Below are positions 45,625 through 56,304 of a stretch of DNA of 64,000 nt, one piece after another. A program made the translations under genes and the position numbers. Every line of letters begins with the position of its first letter. Position 1 is the stretch's first letter. The DNA comes from Hysterangium stoloniferum (lineage: Eukaryota > Basidiomycota > Agaricomycetes > Hysterangiales > Hysterangiaceae), in NCBI GenBank assembly GCA_015178975.1, contig WHVD01000119.1:62001-126000 (forward strand), given 5' to 3'. The notes beneath the pieces are model-generated. The model ran no database searches. It was given only the letters and a program-made list of their open reading frames with translations, and had not been told where the DNA came from.

Positions 45625-47136
45625 TCACAGCAATTGCATAATCAGAATCACAGCAATTGCATAATCAGAAGCATCGGTTTTCACAATAATTGGAACATCA
45701 GGTTTCCAATGGGAAAGAATCGGGGCAGAAGTAAAAGCATTTTTCAAAGTCTGGAAAGCAGAGCAGCATTTGTCGTCAAAGACCCATGGTTGAGTTTTAC
45801 GGGTAAGACAAGTGAGCGGTACTGTAATATCTGAGTAATTCTGAATAAAACGACGGTAAAAGTTGGTGAAACCTAAAAATGACTGAATATCCTTGACTTT
45901 CCGTGGTTCGGGCCAGTCACGGACAACTTGAACCTTGGTTTCATCCATACGGAGACCATCAGGTCCGATAATGAAACCTAAGTATTCAATAGAATCCATG
46001 TCAAAGTAGCATTTTTTACCGTTGGTGAAAAGACCGTTTTTACAGAGTCTTTGGAAAACTTCACGGACTTGTTCGTCGTGAAGAGCGGGATCCTCGGAAA
46101 ATACCAAAATGTCGTCCAAATAGACTATAACACATACATCAAGCATGTCGGAAAATATATCATTAACAAAACGTTGAAAAGTGGAAGGGGCGTTGGTAAG
46201 GCCAAATGGCATAACCAACCATTCAAAGGATCCATAGCGAGTCTGAAAAGCAGTTTTCCATTCATCGTCCTCGACAATTTGAACCAAATGATAAGCATGT
46301 TTGAGGTCTATTTTGGTGTAGATTCGAGCTTTCCGTGGGGTGTCGAGTAAATCGGTAATGAGTGGAAGTGGATACTTATCTTTCCGTGTGATGGAATTTA
46401 ATCCTCTGAAATCGACACAGAGTCGAAGGGAGCCATCCTTCTTTCTGACGAAAAGGACAGGTGCTCTGTACGGAGACTTTGAGGGACGGATAAAACCTAT
46501 CGACAGATGTTCATCCAGGAACTCCCGAATGGACGAAAGTTCCAATTGGGATAATGGGTAAATAGGTCCTAACGGAGGGTTTGAACCAAGCTCAATATCG
46601 ATTTTTAAGTCGTAGGGCCTATGTGGTGCAAGCCTGTCAGCTTTTTGCTTACTGAAAATGTCCGCGAAATCATGATATTTTTCGGGAACTTCTTCCAGGT
46701 TGGCTTTTAGCTCAGATAATTCTGGAGTCACAAAACCTCCAGATGCTTCATCAACTTTTAAGCTGATCGAAAAACACTGCGAACCATCCAGTTTACTCAC
46801 CCTAACAAATGCCGAAGCATTGATGAGAGAGATTTTTGGAGGCATGGAGGTTTCGGTAGAAGCCGGAGATGCTGTTGATGCTGAAAAGGCATTGGCTGGA
46901 AAAGATGCTGCAGGAGGAACCGAAGTGTCAGGAATTCGGAAATTAATACTGCCCAATACCCAGTCAATCAACAGATTATATCGGGTGAGCCAATTGTATC
47001 CAAGAACTACCGAACAGCTAGAGTCCAACTGTGTTACGAAAAAAGTAACCGTCTGGGTTGTTCCACAAGGGAACCAGATAGACATGTCGCAGGCTTGGGT
47101 AATTGCCGTATTGCTAGTGCCGTCAAACAAATGCAA
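45625..47136 (-). CDS. Gypsy pol fossil: protease end, reverse transcriptase, start of RNase H
   Basis: Open stretch of 503 codons from a Ty3/gypsy polyprotein. A TYNLLIDW-type retropepsin tail is followed by the RT domain: [46 protein letters not shown] and the catalytic [20 protein letters not shown] and [15 protein letters not shown] lead into RNase H. Further RNase H (45276-45605) and integrase sequence (44475-45220) lies downstream on the same strand. This is part of a broken element; the neighbouring parts are not in one continuous frame. Confidence 0.9.
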   Translation of the reverse strand: MHLFDGTSNTAITQACDMSIWFPCGTTQTVTFFVTQLDSSCSVVLGYNWLTRYNLLIDWVLGSINFRIPDTSVPPAASFPANAFSASTASPASTETSMPPKISLINASAFVRVSKLDGSQCFSISLKVDEASGGFVTPELSELKANLEEVPEKYHDFADIFSKQKADRLAPHRPYDLKIDIELGSNPPLGPIYPLSQLELSSIREFLDEHLSIGFIRPSKSPYRAPVLFVRKKDGSLRLCVDFRGLNSITRKDKYPLPLITDLLDTPRKARIYTKIDLKHAYHLVQIVEDDEWKTAFQTRYGSFEWLVMPFGLTNAPSTFQRFVNDIFSDMLDVCVIVYLDDILVFSEDPALHDEQVREVFQRLCKNGLFTNGKKCYFDMDSIEYLGFIIGPDGLRMDETKVQVVRDWPEPRKVKDIQSFLGFTNFYRRFIQNYSDITVPLTCLTRKTQPWVFDDKCCSAFQTLKNAFTSAPILSHWKPDVPIIVKTDASDYAIAVILIMQLL

Positions 47137-47378
47137 GGAAATTGCAGGAACAGAATGGAGTTTCAGATTATGTTTTGTGGCAAAGGTGGTATCTACAAAA
47201 CAGTGTGTGGAGCCGGAATCTATCAGAGCTCAGAACACTAAATTTCCAAGAAAGTCAGAGATGAGTTTTACAAATAATGAATCGGGATTAGAGAGAGCGG
47301 ACGCATTGAGACGGATAACCTCGGAAACACGGAGAGAGTCAACGCAACCCTCTGTCCATGCAGATTCCGGAGGGTTGC

Positions 47379-48608
47379 TTACTCTTTTTTTGACTCCGTG
47401 GCGGGTTTTTCCTTAGATGTTGTAGTCATAGTGGAAGTTGCTGCACAGGCCTTGGAAAAGTTAGATTTAACAGTACAGTCAGAAACCTTGTGTCTGCCTT
47501 TCCCACAGAAAAGGCAGAGGTCGTTGTCCATACATTGTTGTTTCTCCTTCGGGGTGAGTTTACCGTCAGTACCCAACAAATGGGAAATGTCGGGTTTGTC
47601 GGAAGTTGACTGTTTTTCCTTGTTGGATTTCTTGTCTTTCTTCCAGTTGGAGTTTGATTTGCCAGTATTAGTGCCAGAGTTGCCGGTGTTATTGCCTGAG
47701 TTGTTGCCGGAAGACTTGCTAGTCAACACCTTGTTATTCTGAGAACGTTCCATCGGGTTCTCTCGAGAGACCTCGGCTTTTCGTTCCCAATAACGGGCAT
47801 CAGATGTTTGAGCTTTAATCCACATGAGTTGGAGAGTTTTTGGCTTCCCATCTTTGCAGATCTCATCTTTAAGGTGTGACGGAAGTCCCATATAGAAATG
47901 ATGCCTGAGGGTGGAATCGTCCCATCCACATCGTGTGGCGAGGGTATTGAACTTGACGAGATAATCGGAAACTTGTTGATTGTCCTTCATATTAAGCATC
48001 ATTAATTCATTTTCCACTTCACCGGATTGATCGTAAGGTCCAAAATTAGTTTCTAGTTCTTCCACAAAAGCATCCCAGTCATCGAGCCATACAGGTGTCT
48101 TGTCAGATATTCCAGATAGTCCGGGTTTGAACCAATCTTGAGTGGTATCCTTGAGATAAGAGAGCGCGAAATTGACTTTTCGACTGTCGGATTTAAATGC
48201 AGCGGGTCGATCATGGAAACTGAAACGGCATTGGAGAAGGAAATTTTTCAATTTTTTTGGATGCTTGCTGGTAAATGGTTTGGGTTCTTTGACTCCGGTG
48301 TGGGATGATTCTTTACTATCCTCAGCGGATTTCAAGTAGTCAGTGAATTTCACAATGGAGTTGATAAACAACATTTCAGTCAGTTCATCGGAAGATTTCT
48401 TTTTCAATGATTCCAGCTGATCTTCTGCTTCGTTGTCAGAAGTGTGGGGAATATTGGGGTCCTTCGTTACCTCCGTAACCTCCTCGGTAACTTCTTCGAC
48501 TGAAGCTGATGTTGTCAGCTGAATTGGGGTTTCGGGTTGAGTGGTGTAAAGTTGCAACGGGGATTGAAGTTGGGATGGTCCTTCGGCAGCTTTGCATTTG
48601 GGACCCAT
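47379..48608 (-). CDS. Gypsy gag-like protein with zinc knuckle
   Basis: A 409-residue frame starting 35 bp inside the 5' LTR. After an acidic N-terminus (residues 1-110) comes the retrotransposon gag domain (FLLQCRFSFHDRPAAF ... DWDAFVEELETNFG ... YLVKFNTLATRCGW ... FYMGLP). Near the C-terminus is a CCHC knuckle, CLFCGKGRHKVSDC. Length and domain order are normal for gypsy gag in basidiomycetes. Confidence 0.9.
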   Translation of the reverse strand: MGPKCKAAEGPSQLQSPLQLYTTQPETPIQLTTSASVEEVTEEVTEVTKDPNIPHTSDNEAEDQLESLKKKSSDELTEMLFINSIVKFTDYLKSAEDSKESSHTGVKEPKPFTSKHPKKLKNFLLQCRFSFHDRPAAFKSDSRKVNFALSYLKDTTQDWFKPGLSGISDKTPVWLDDWDAFVEELETNFGPYDQSGEVENELMMLNMKDNQQVSDYLVKFNTLATRCGWDDSTLRHHFYMGLPSHLKDEICKDGKPKTLQLMWIKAQTSDARYWERKAEVSRENPMERSQNNKVLTSKSSGNNSGNNTGNSGTNTGKSNSNWKKDKKSNKEKQSTSDKPDISHLLGTDGKLTPKEKQQCMDNDLCLFCGKGRHKVSDCTVKSNFSKACAATSTMTTTSKEKPATESKKE

Positions 48609-48642
48609 GATGAGCGAGTCGCAGAGTTGAGATCTGATATAC

Positions 48643-49186
48643 TGTTAAGTGCCGTGTCGGGAACTTATTCCAGAACTATCGGAAAGTCACCGGGAAGTCG
48701 GGAACTATTGGATAGGGTCAGGACGTCGGCTTCAGCTTATGTGCTGCACCTCTATGCAAACGCTCAAAGTCCTTAATTTCAGAAGTGAGACTTATGATGG
48801 AAGATACGGATATTCAGAGTTCCAAAGAGTTCCGAATATCGAGCATACAGAAAGATGGAAGAAGGAATAAGAAACTAAGTCGATATCAGATCTAAGGTAA
48901 AGTACAAATTCACGGAAACTAATATAAGTCTTCTCGTTATTGTACTACAAACTGAGACCATAATAAGATGGAAACAGAAGTATTCTTAAAATGGAAATAC
49001 AATAAGACATATTGGGGAGACAATATTCCAAAACGGGAATATAATAGACAAACGAGTGAATACTTGTCAGCGGACAAATTACCAAATGCGGAACAAGGGA
49101 AGAATGCGGAAGATACGGTAACTATGATGTTCCATAGTCGGGGATCAGGAGTCGGATATTAAAGAATCCAGGAATGGGTCGTAACA
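48643..49186 (-). mobile_element. LTR of the gypsy element (family C), 544 bp
   Basis: On the minus strand it begins tgttacgacc and ends cttaaca. Just beyond its end, 48629-48642 reads (minus) gtatatcagatctc, close to the tRNA-Met-type primer site tggtatcagagc of many gypsy elements. This fixes the sense orientation of the LTR families in this window. The shared block ggcttcagcttat lies at 48729-48741. Confidence 0.85.
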
Positions 49187-49208
49187 GGTCTTTACATTAT
49201 TATTGTTA

Positions 49209-50767
49209 CAGTAGGCAACAAAACCATTTGGATGTTTCTTTGTTTTGGAAAGACCCTTTAGCATTAGCCCAAAATAAATTCTAAAGATTCTGAATAAATT
49301 ATAATAGATGCTCTAATATTACAAAATGTTGATTACATAGCCATGATGTCATATGTCCATTTATGGCAATGTAATAATAGGATTAATGAAGCTTGTACAT
49401 CTGAACAGTTTTGTTACCTGTATTTTATAAACCCTAAACTAGTACTTGGTATACCCTCCCTTGGCCTTAATTACAGCTTCAACTCTTCTAGGCATACTTT
49501 TTATCAAGTTCTGACATACCTCTTTTGGTATCTTCTCCCATTCCACTTGACAGTGTTCCCAAAGCTCCTCCACTCCACTAGGTAGTGTGTTGTACTCAGT
49601 TAGCCTCCTTTTCAAGGGTCTAGATCTGGAGACTGTGCTGGTCATTGCATAACAGTATAGCCATGGTCATCAAACCACTTTTGAGCAGTTTTCTGGGATG
49701 CTTTGGCCCATTATCCTGCTGGAAGATGGTATCAGATGGAGTTTCTTTGTAAAACTCAAGGGATTGCTGAAGTTCATCCTCCAAGATGGAGCAGTAAAGC
49801 TGTGAATCCATCTTCCCTTCAATACTAGTGACATATCCAATGCCTTCCCAATGCATGCAACCCCACATCATCACACTACCACCATCAAACTTCAATCCTT
49901 CCTCCACCTCACAGGAGGGAGAGGCTACAGTGGGCAGAGAGACATCAGGGGTACACTCTGGAGGTCTGGAAGAGTGTTGTATTATCTGATGAGACCAAAA
50001 TCAATTGTCTTGGGTCAGATGGAAGGAAGTGGTTGTAGAAAAAGGTGGGGGAGGGGTTGACTGATAGGCAGGTGGAGGGATCATTGAGATTTGGTGGTGG
50101 TAGTGTGATGATGTGTGGTTGCATGCATTGGGAAGGCATTGGATATGCCATTAGGTTTGAAGGGAAGATGGATCCACAGCTTTACTGCTCCATCTTGGAG
50201 GATGAACTTCAGCAATCCCTTGAGTTTTACAAAGAAACTCCATCTGATACCATCTTCCAGCAGGATAATGGGCCAAAGCATACCAGAAAACTGCTCAAAA
50301 GTGGTTTGATGACCATGGCTATACTGTTATCCAATGACCAGCACAGTCTCCAGATCTAAACCCTTGAAAAGGAGGCTAACTGACTACAACACACTACCTA
50401 GTGGAGTAGAGGAGCTTTGGAAGCATTGTCAAGTGGAATGGGAGAAGATACCAAAAGAGGTGTGTCAGAACTTGGTAAAAAGTATGCCTAGAAGAGTTGA
50501 AGCTGTAATTAAGGCCAAGGGAGGGTATACCAAGTACTAGTTTAGTTTATAAAATACAGGCAACAAAACTGTTTGGATGTACAAGCTTCATTAATCCTAT
50601 TATTACATTGCCATAAATGGACATATGACATCATGGTTATGTAATCAACATTTTGTGATATTAGATATCTATCATAATTTATTCAGAATTTTTAGAATTT
50701 ATTTTGGGCTAATGCTAAAGGGTCTTTTCAAAACAAAGAAACATCCAAACAGTTTTGTTGCCTACTG
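49209..50767. mobile_element. Palindromic (fold-back) Tc1/mariner element
   Basis: The element starts and ends with the same terminal sequence (cagtaggcaacaaaac...) in inverted orientation and is flanked by TA (49207-49208 and 50768-50769). Its two arms each carry the 3' half of a Tc1-type transposase, facing outward: minus strand 49907-49440 and plus strand 50045-50540. Both show GGSVMMWGCMHWEGIGY (MMC in the right arm), FQQDNGPKH and the C-terminal PRRVEAVIKAKGGYTKY. The right arm is longer by ~150 bp and includes the first catalytic Asp segment (LSDETK). The 5' half of the gene is absent. Neither arm could give an active enzyme. Confidence 0.9.
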
Positions 50768-50769
50768 TA

Positions 50770-52134
50770 CCTCTCACACTGGGATATAGCTGCTTCACAT
50801 CATACTGTAGTATTTATACTAAGAGCAGAGGGTCATTCTACAAATTGAGAGACAAAGGGTAGACTAAAAGTAAGGACAAAGAAATAGACAAAATGAATCT
50901 AATTGTAAGGTACAGTTTAGTCAGGTAGTTGGAGGAAAGTACTAAACTAGAGACAAAGGAAGGTCAGAGGGATGTCCCAATTTGGAGTCAAGGAATTGTC
51001 CTAGAAGGAAATACTTATGACTTACCATATTTTCAGAGAGGCTTTTGGTTCCCAGGCAGAATAAAGGAAATGAAAGTATTTTCAGAGATGCCTCAGGTTC
51101 TATGGTGAAGAGCAATATAACTTAGAAAAGTGACTAGAGTCAAAATGGGAAATGGAGTCAGGTCCTGAGCAGAGTCTGGGCATGGGTCTTAACAGATACT
51201 GTAGGTGGTTAGCTGCTGAAAATAACTGTACTACTTAAATCTGACAAGTAGTTATTTCATGGCTGCATGAAATACTCAGTTTATTGTAGTTTGTGCCATC
51301 TAGCTGACTGTCTGGCTAATGAGGATTGTTGCAAACTGGCCTACTCTGAACTGCAATACTTGGCATGGCTTGCAGCAACCATTTAGGCAACAGTTATGTA
51401 TCTTTCCTCATAGTGATACACATCTAAATCCATTGATGGCTTGTACTATTATTTATACACAGCCAGTCTCTGACTATGGAACCCTGAAACACCATGATTG
51501 TGAACTTACTGGTAATCCTCTCCCAGAAACCCACTCTATTGCAACATAATTGGAAGAGAGAAGGGTAAGGGTAAGGTGATTATTACAAAGGGAACACAGA
51601 TGAAAAGCTACTGCAAGAAAGGGACATGACCACAGAGTAGTGTTTTTCCATTGTTGGGGGACTTGGGAGAGAAGAGCAGCTTAAGGGGTCAGGGCTAAGA
51701 AAAGGTAGCATTGGAGGCATTATAATGTATGTACAAACAAATTGCCCAGAGTTATCAAGCAAAATGCATAATTGGAAAGCATGTGAATGGAATCTCCCCT
51801 TCACTTTTAAAGTTGTCCTCTCTATGCTCTTATAAATGCATTTGTCTCCACCTTTCCCCATTTCACATTCTGTTGCTCTCTCATACCATTATATAGTTAA
51901 CTTGTTGTGGTGGAAGCAACTTATTACATAGACCACTTTTTAGAGATGAAACATATTTATTATAGGGGATAGCATGAGTATGACTTGTGAGTATTTTCAC
52001 AGTTATGTACTTACCTTAATAGGAAGCAACAGAATTACCAAAAAATATGATATTGGTACCAGCATATGGCTTGTGTCACTGTGATTCATATGTAAACATG
52101 TAATGCATGATTTACAATAGTGCTTAACAAAGTC
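50770..52134. other. Old repeat DNA, no gene recognised
   Basis: Almost CpG-free sequence between transposons. Short frames such as 51319-51549 show no domain. Probably decayed retroelement sequence. Confidence 0.45.
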
Positions 52135-52413
52135 TCAGAATGTGGGCCAAGTATATTCTCTGCAAATCATTGATAAAGTCTTGTTGAGCCTGAAATGTCC
52201 TGAGAGTGGATGATCATGTTTGTACTGGGTGACTCTGAGGTGGAGGCCATTGGAGTCTGGTACACATGTATATTGATTGTCAAGTCTAATCAAAACTTGC
52301 AAGTCTTGAGACCACTGGGGTTTCCCAGAGTCTGTGGGATTGTCTAGGTGTGCCTTGGTTACAGGGTCTAGTGGAATTGCTGATAGAATATCTTGGTGTA
52401 ATAATAACACACA
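52135..52413 (-). mobile_element. Ty3/gypsy relic (pre-integrase and zinc-binding region)
   Basis: Minus-strand peptide with LHQDILSAIPLDP, WSQDLQVLIRLDNQ, and H-x-H/GHFRLNKTL...REYTWP, typical of the H2C2 zinc-binding segment before the gypsy integrase core. The fossil is cut at 52414 by the Tc1 element; related sequence is seen near 12240-12330. Confidence 0.75.
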
Positions 52414-52460
52414 TACAGTGAGGGACAAAACCTTTCCAATGATTTTTAGTTGTGCAAAGA

Positions 52461-53183
52461 TGTTACGACTGTGTCGTAACCCTTCGCAAACCGACGGCCC
52501 CCGACGGAATACCCTCGTTATACGTCTCCGACAATACAACACCTCGGAAGCCGTCGGACCCCCGACGCTGACGTATGCTCTCCGGTCAATCAAACCCGAC
52601 TACGCCTTTCTGTCTGGTTATGTTTTGATATGTCCCTTTCATCATGTTGATCCGTCTCATCTTATGTTCCACATATGTCTAACTATATTTGTAGTCCTCG
52701 AACTATTTCCTTTTATCGTAATTTCCATTCTCGGTTATCATCGGCCTCCGAACTAATCATAAACTTCCTGTTCCTAGTCAAGCTTATTGTTAATGCCGTT
52801 TTCCGCCCTCCTCCCCATTAGTACTTTCTAGACGCCTGTTACTTGTATATGAACTCGCTGTAATTGTAGTTACTAGGCAATCAGAATATCGACTCAGAAT
52901 ACCCTCATACGTCTGTAGCAGTCTCATACTAGGAGAATCTCTCTTCCGCCTTCGCGTGCGCTCGCCCACTCTCGGCCCCGACCCCTTGGCCCGACACCTG
53001 ACTTTTCCTTCGGTTCCGATCGGTGTCTTGCCGAAAAGTTCTTCTTAGGATTTAGTCTTCGCCTGCCCGAAATTTAAGGACAACCTACGGATATTTGCGA
53101 GGGCGCAGCATATAAGCTGAAGCCAAGTCCTTCCGATCGGTCCCCGTCGGCCACCGACATTAGTCAGTTTCTAGTTCTTAACA
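52461..53183 (+). mobile_element. Solo LTR, family B
   Basis: 723 bp, tgttacgact ... cttaaca, with perfect 5-bp target duplication aaaga (52456-52460 and 53184-53188). It lies within the left terminal inverted repeat of the Tc1 element and is CpG-rich. It is very similar to 19319-20040. Block ataagctgaagcc at 53111-53123. Confidence 0.92.
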
Positions 53184-54429
53184 AAAGATTCTTGAATAAC
53201 TCAAGAACCACTGTAGCTACAGACCTGAAATTTGGTGGGTGGTTAGGTATATATGTTATCTATATGCCCTTAAAATATTATGACAAAACCATTGGTATTT
53301 CCCATGCTATAAATAAAATAATAATAAAATCACATTGGAAGGGTTTTGTCCCAATCACATGATTAGCACAAAACCTTATTGATTATCTGCAAATAAGGTT
53401 TTGTTTAATCATGTGACTTTGTCAAAATTAGATATATAAATAGCTGTTCACTTTCTAGTTCAACAACATCCCCACAACTCAACATTCTACACCATGAAAG
53501 CTTTTATGTACTTCTGCTCAGGTTAGCCGCATTCTCACTTTGCTCAATAAGGGCAAGTCTGCTTCTCAGATCTCTGCAATCACTGGCAGAGGCCTGTCCA
53601 CTATATCCAGAATTTGCTTTACCCAGTGCCCATCGCTTGCCAAAGCACCTGGTGGCCATCCATACAAGCTTTCTCCCTCAGATATTCATTATTCCATCCA
53701 ACAAATCACTTCTCAGAAGCAGAACATGCCACTGAGATCACCAAAATCCTTCAAAATATGACTGGAGAGTCCATTTCAGTGAATATTGTTCATAGGGCAC
53801 TCAAGAAGGCTGGAATGAGGGCTGTGGTGAAGAGAAAAAGGCCTTTACTCACTAAGAGGTATAGGAAGGCAAAGATGGACTTTGCACTGGCACACAAGGA
53901 CTGGACTGTGGATGATTGGAGGAGGGTTGTTTGGTTAGATGAGACAAAATCAACCATTTGGGGTCAGATAGGAGGAAGTGGGTGTGGAAAAGGGCAGGAG
54001 AGGGGCTCAGTGCTAGGCTGGTTGAGGGTACAGTCAAGTTTGGAGGAGGAAATCTGATGTTGTGGGGCTGTATGTTGTGGGAAGGACCAGGATATTCTAC
54101 CAAGATTGATGGAAGGATGGATGCTGACCTTTATGTTGGCATTCTGGAAGATGAACTTCAAGCAACCATAGAGTATTATGGCAAGAACACAGAAGATGTG
54201 GTCATTCAGCAAGACAATGACCCCAAACACAAGAGCAAGAAAGCCACCAATTGGTTTACAGACAATGGATTTGTGGTCATGGTATGGCCACCTCAGTCTG
54301 CTGACCTCAATCCAATTGAACACCTCTGGTATTACCTCAAAAAGAGGCTGGGAGAGTATGAAGTGGCACCCAAGAGTATTCATGAGTTGTGGGAGAGGGT
54401 TCAGACAGAGTGGGAGAAGATCCCTGCCT

Positions 54430-54606
54430 AGTATCGAGTGCCGCACGATCCCTGCATGCCGGGAGTAGTTTGGCACTTAACGTCCAGCCGAGCGTATGAA
54501 GGAGTCGCACACCTTTTGTTTCCTACAACATCTCTGTCAGTACAGTATCTGAAAATTTCGCATCCTTTCATGGATTATCATTCATTAATTCTTTCTTTTA
54601 TTTCTC
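54430..54606 (+). repeat. Ngaro-like repeat A1
   Basis: 177-bp left terminal repeat; the direct copy A2 is at 59115-59291. Only about ten differences by eye. Confidence 0.9.
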
Positions 54607-54615
54607 TTTGCACTT

Positions 54616-55857
54616 ATGACATCTGGAGCCTTGCCACAAGGGGTGTTTGCGCACTTAGGTATAAATCTGAATGGTGAGACGAACCCACCTCCCACAGGAG
54701 CACAAGTGGAGACTGCCCCAGTGGATGTGAATCCAGGGCCAGATCCTTCATCATTACTGCTATCAGAAGGGGCTGGCACCAACTGCGAATCACAAAGGGC
54801 AGGCCAACACCCACCACCTTCCGAGATTGAGCTACTGGATGTGCAAATAGCCCAGCTAATGGCGCACAAACATAGTCTAACAAGTGATGCTAGCCCTGGT
54901 GACCTCGATAGACGAAGTGCAGCAGAAGCAGCGCCAGCTGTGACAAGGTTATTCCTCGACCCAGAGGCACTACAATGGGCCAGGAACATACCTTCACCCA
55001 CTAGCGAGTCCCGAGGCAACAGGAAGGCCCCGATTCCTGAGATTATACCCGGGTTTAAGGCCAATTCTTTAGAGATCCGTAAGTCCACCCTTTCCTTATC
55101 TCACAGATGGACGGCCGGTCCGCATGATTTCACATGTGGGCCGTCCAGACAGTCCAACGGCATTGCGGAAGGCATGTCGCAGTTCACGGACAGTGCGGTG
55201 GCATTGTGGAATGCATGCCATATGCTACAGCAGTTTGACGGCATTGTGGAATGCATGCCGTGCATTGTGACAGCTTCGATTCTGTGGTGTCTATGCAATC
55301 ATCATGCTCATACTCCCCCTCCCTTTTTATTTTTTCAGCAATTCCACGCAAGGTGGAGGAAGCCTTTAAGAACCTTCACTATGTTCCTTACATCTCCCTC
55401 ACCTCCGAGGTGTGGCGAAGAGCAGAGAAAGGAGCAGAGGAGTTTACCATTTCACCATCTGGTGGCATCATTGCCAGAGGGCTGGACTGTGAATGAGAAA
55501 GGCATCAGTATAATTGACTGGTTAGCAGCAGCAATGGCGGCAGTTGACCGCACTCGAGTCCATGGTGGTGTCCAAAGAGCCAATGCATTAGCAGCCCACC
55601 ATGCGATTGTGATGTCGATTGCGAAGTCACATAGTTGGGATGTTGCCATGGACTATGACGTTCAACAATGGGAGGCGGCTGCCCGCAACTTGTCTCATGA
55701 CTTGGGCTGTTTAGATCCCGAGGCGCTGATGATCATATCGACTCGAACAGCACTTTGGTCAACAAAGGTGTCCCAGACCTCAATGGCACCACCCAAGTGC
55801 TCATGGCCAGCAGAGTCCCCCTCCAGCCGGATCACTGCGAAAGAGACCATGCACTGA
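54616..55857 (+). CDS. Gag-like ORF1 of the Ngaro-like element
   Basis: A 413-codon frame beginning 10 bp after A1. The N-terminal half is acidic/proline-rich with a helical stretch (EIELLDVQIAQLMAHKHSL). The middle, about 55085-55338, looks like an intron (gtaagtcc ... ttttcag) containing a repeated ggcattgtggaatgcatgcc motif. The C-terminal half (DWLAAAMAAVDRTRVHGG...) resembles gag-like proteins of fungal DIRS elements. A Cys/His cluster (CFGWALESQCRWGTNC...) lies downstream near 55995-56110 in an overlapping frame. Confidence 0.65.
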   Translation: MTSGALPQGVFAHLGINLNGETNPPPTGAQVETAPVDVNPGPDPSSLLLSEGAGTNCESQRAGQHPPPSEIELLDVQIAQLMAHKHSLTSDASPGDLDRRSAAEAAPAVTRLFLDPEALQWARNIPSPTSESRGNRKAPIPEIIPGFKANSLEIRKSTLSLSHRWTAGPHDFTCGPSRQSNGIAEGMSQFTDSAVALWNACHMLQQFDGIVECMPCIVTASILWCLCNHHAHTPPPFLFFQQFHARWRKPLRTFTMFLTSPSPPRCGEEQRKEQRSLPFHHLVASLPEGWTVNEKGISIIDWLAAAMAAVDRTRVHGGVQRANALAAHHAIVMSIAKSHSWDVAMDYDVQQWEAAARNLSHDLGCLDPEALMIISTRTALWSTKVSQTSMAPPKCSWPAESPSSRITAKETMH

Positions 55858-56304
55858 CAGGGACTCCTCACATTGTTTTCGATGTGGAGTCCAAGGCCAC
55901 CTGCCCGCTGACTGCCAGTCAAAGCATACTACAGCAGGAAAGAATCCCCCCTCAATCGCACGAGGAGCCAGAAATAAACACGCCCTCACAGCCCCTGACG
56001 GCAAGCAGTTTTGTTTCGGCTGGGCACTTGAGTCTCAGTGCAGGTGGGGCACCAACTGCACCAACACCCACATGTGTAGCATCTGCTTCGAGGATACCCA
56101 CGGAGCAGGAGCCTGCAGGAAGCTCTGACCTGAGATGGGTCACAATGCTGCTCGACCCTGTCGGCACGGCACGTATATTGAGTAAATATGGTATATTGCA
56201 GGACTGGCAGAATATTATAGCAGGTTTGGGTAATGGATTTGACATCGGACTGAAAGAGCACATATCATGTACAGCCATTTTTCGAAAATCACAGATCTTC
56301 CTTA

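Larger units (their letters stand above)
44475..49186 (-). mobile_element. Ty3/gypsy retrotransposon with 5' LTR (family C), 3' LTR not found
   Basis: Order on the minus strand: 5' LTR (48643-49186), primer-binding-like stretch, gag (48608-47379), then pol with protease, RT, RNase H and integrase down to about 44475, where similarity ends before a usual integrase C-terminus. No matching 3' LTR is seen; the LTR at 43494-44344 belongs to another family with its own target duplication. The element is a fossil with a few breaks and a missing 3' end. It keeps many CpG sites and long open frames, so it is among the younger insertions here. Sequence between 44350 and 44475 is unassigned. Confidence 0.9.

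Noticed and set aside
43494-49186. Treating the LTRs at 43494-44344 and 48643-49186 as the two LTRs of one gypsy element.
   Set aside because: They belong to different families, and the 43494 copy has its own perfect cctct duplication, so it is an independent solo LTR.
49209-50767. Reading the two Tc1 arms as two separate intact transposase genes.
   Set aside because: Both arms lack the N-terminal DNA-binding half and share one pair of outer ends, so they are one palindromic unit.
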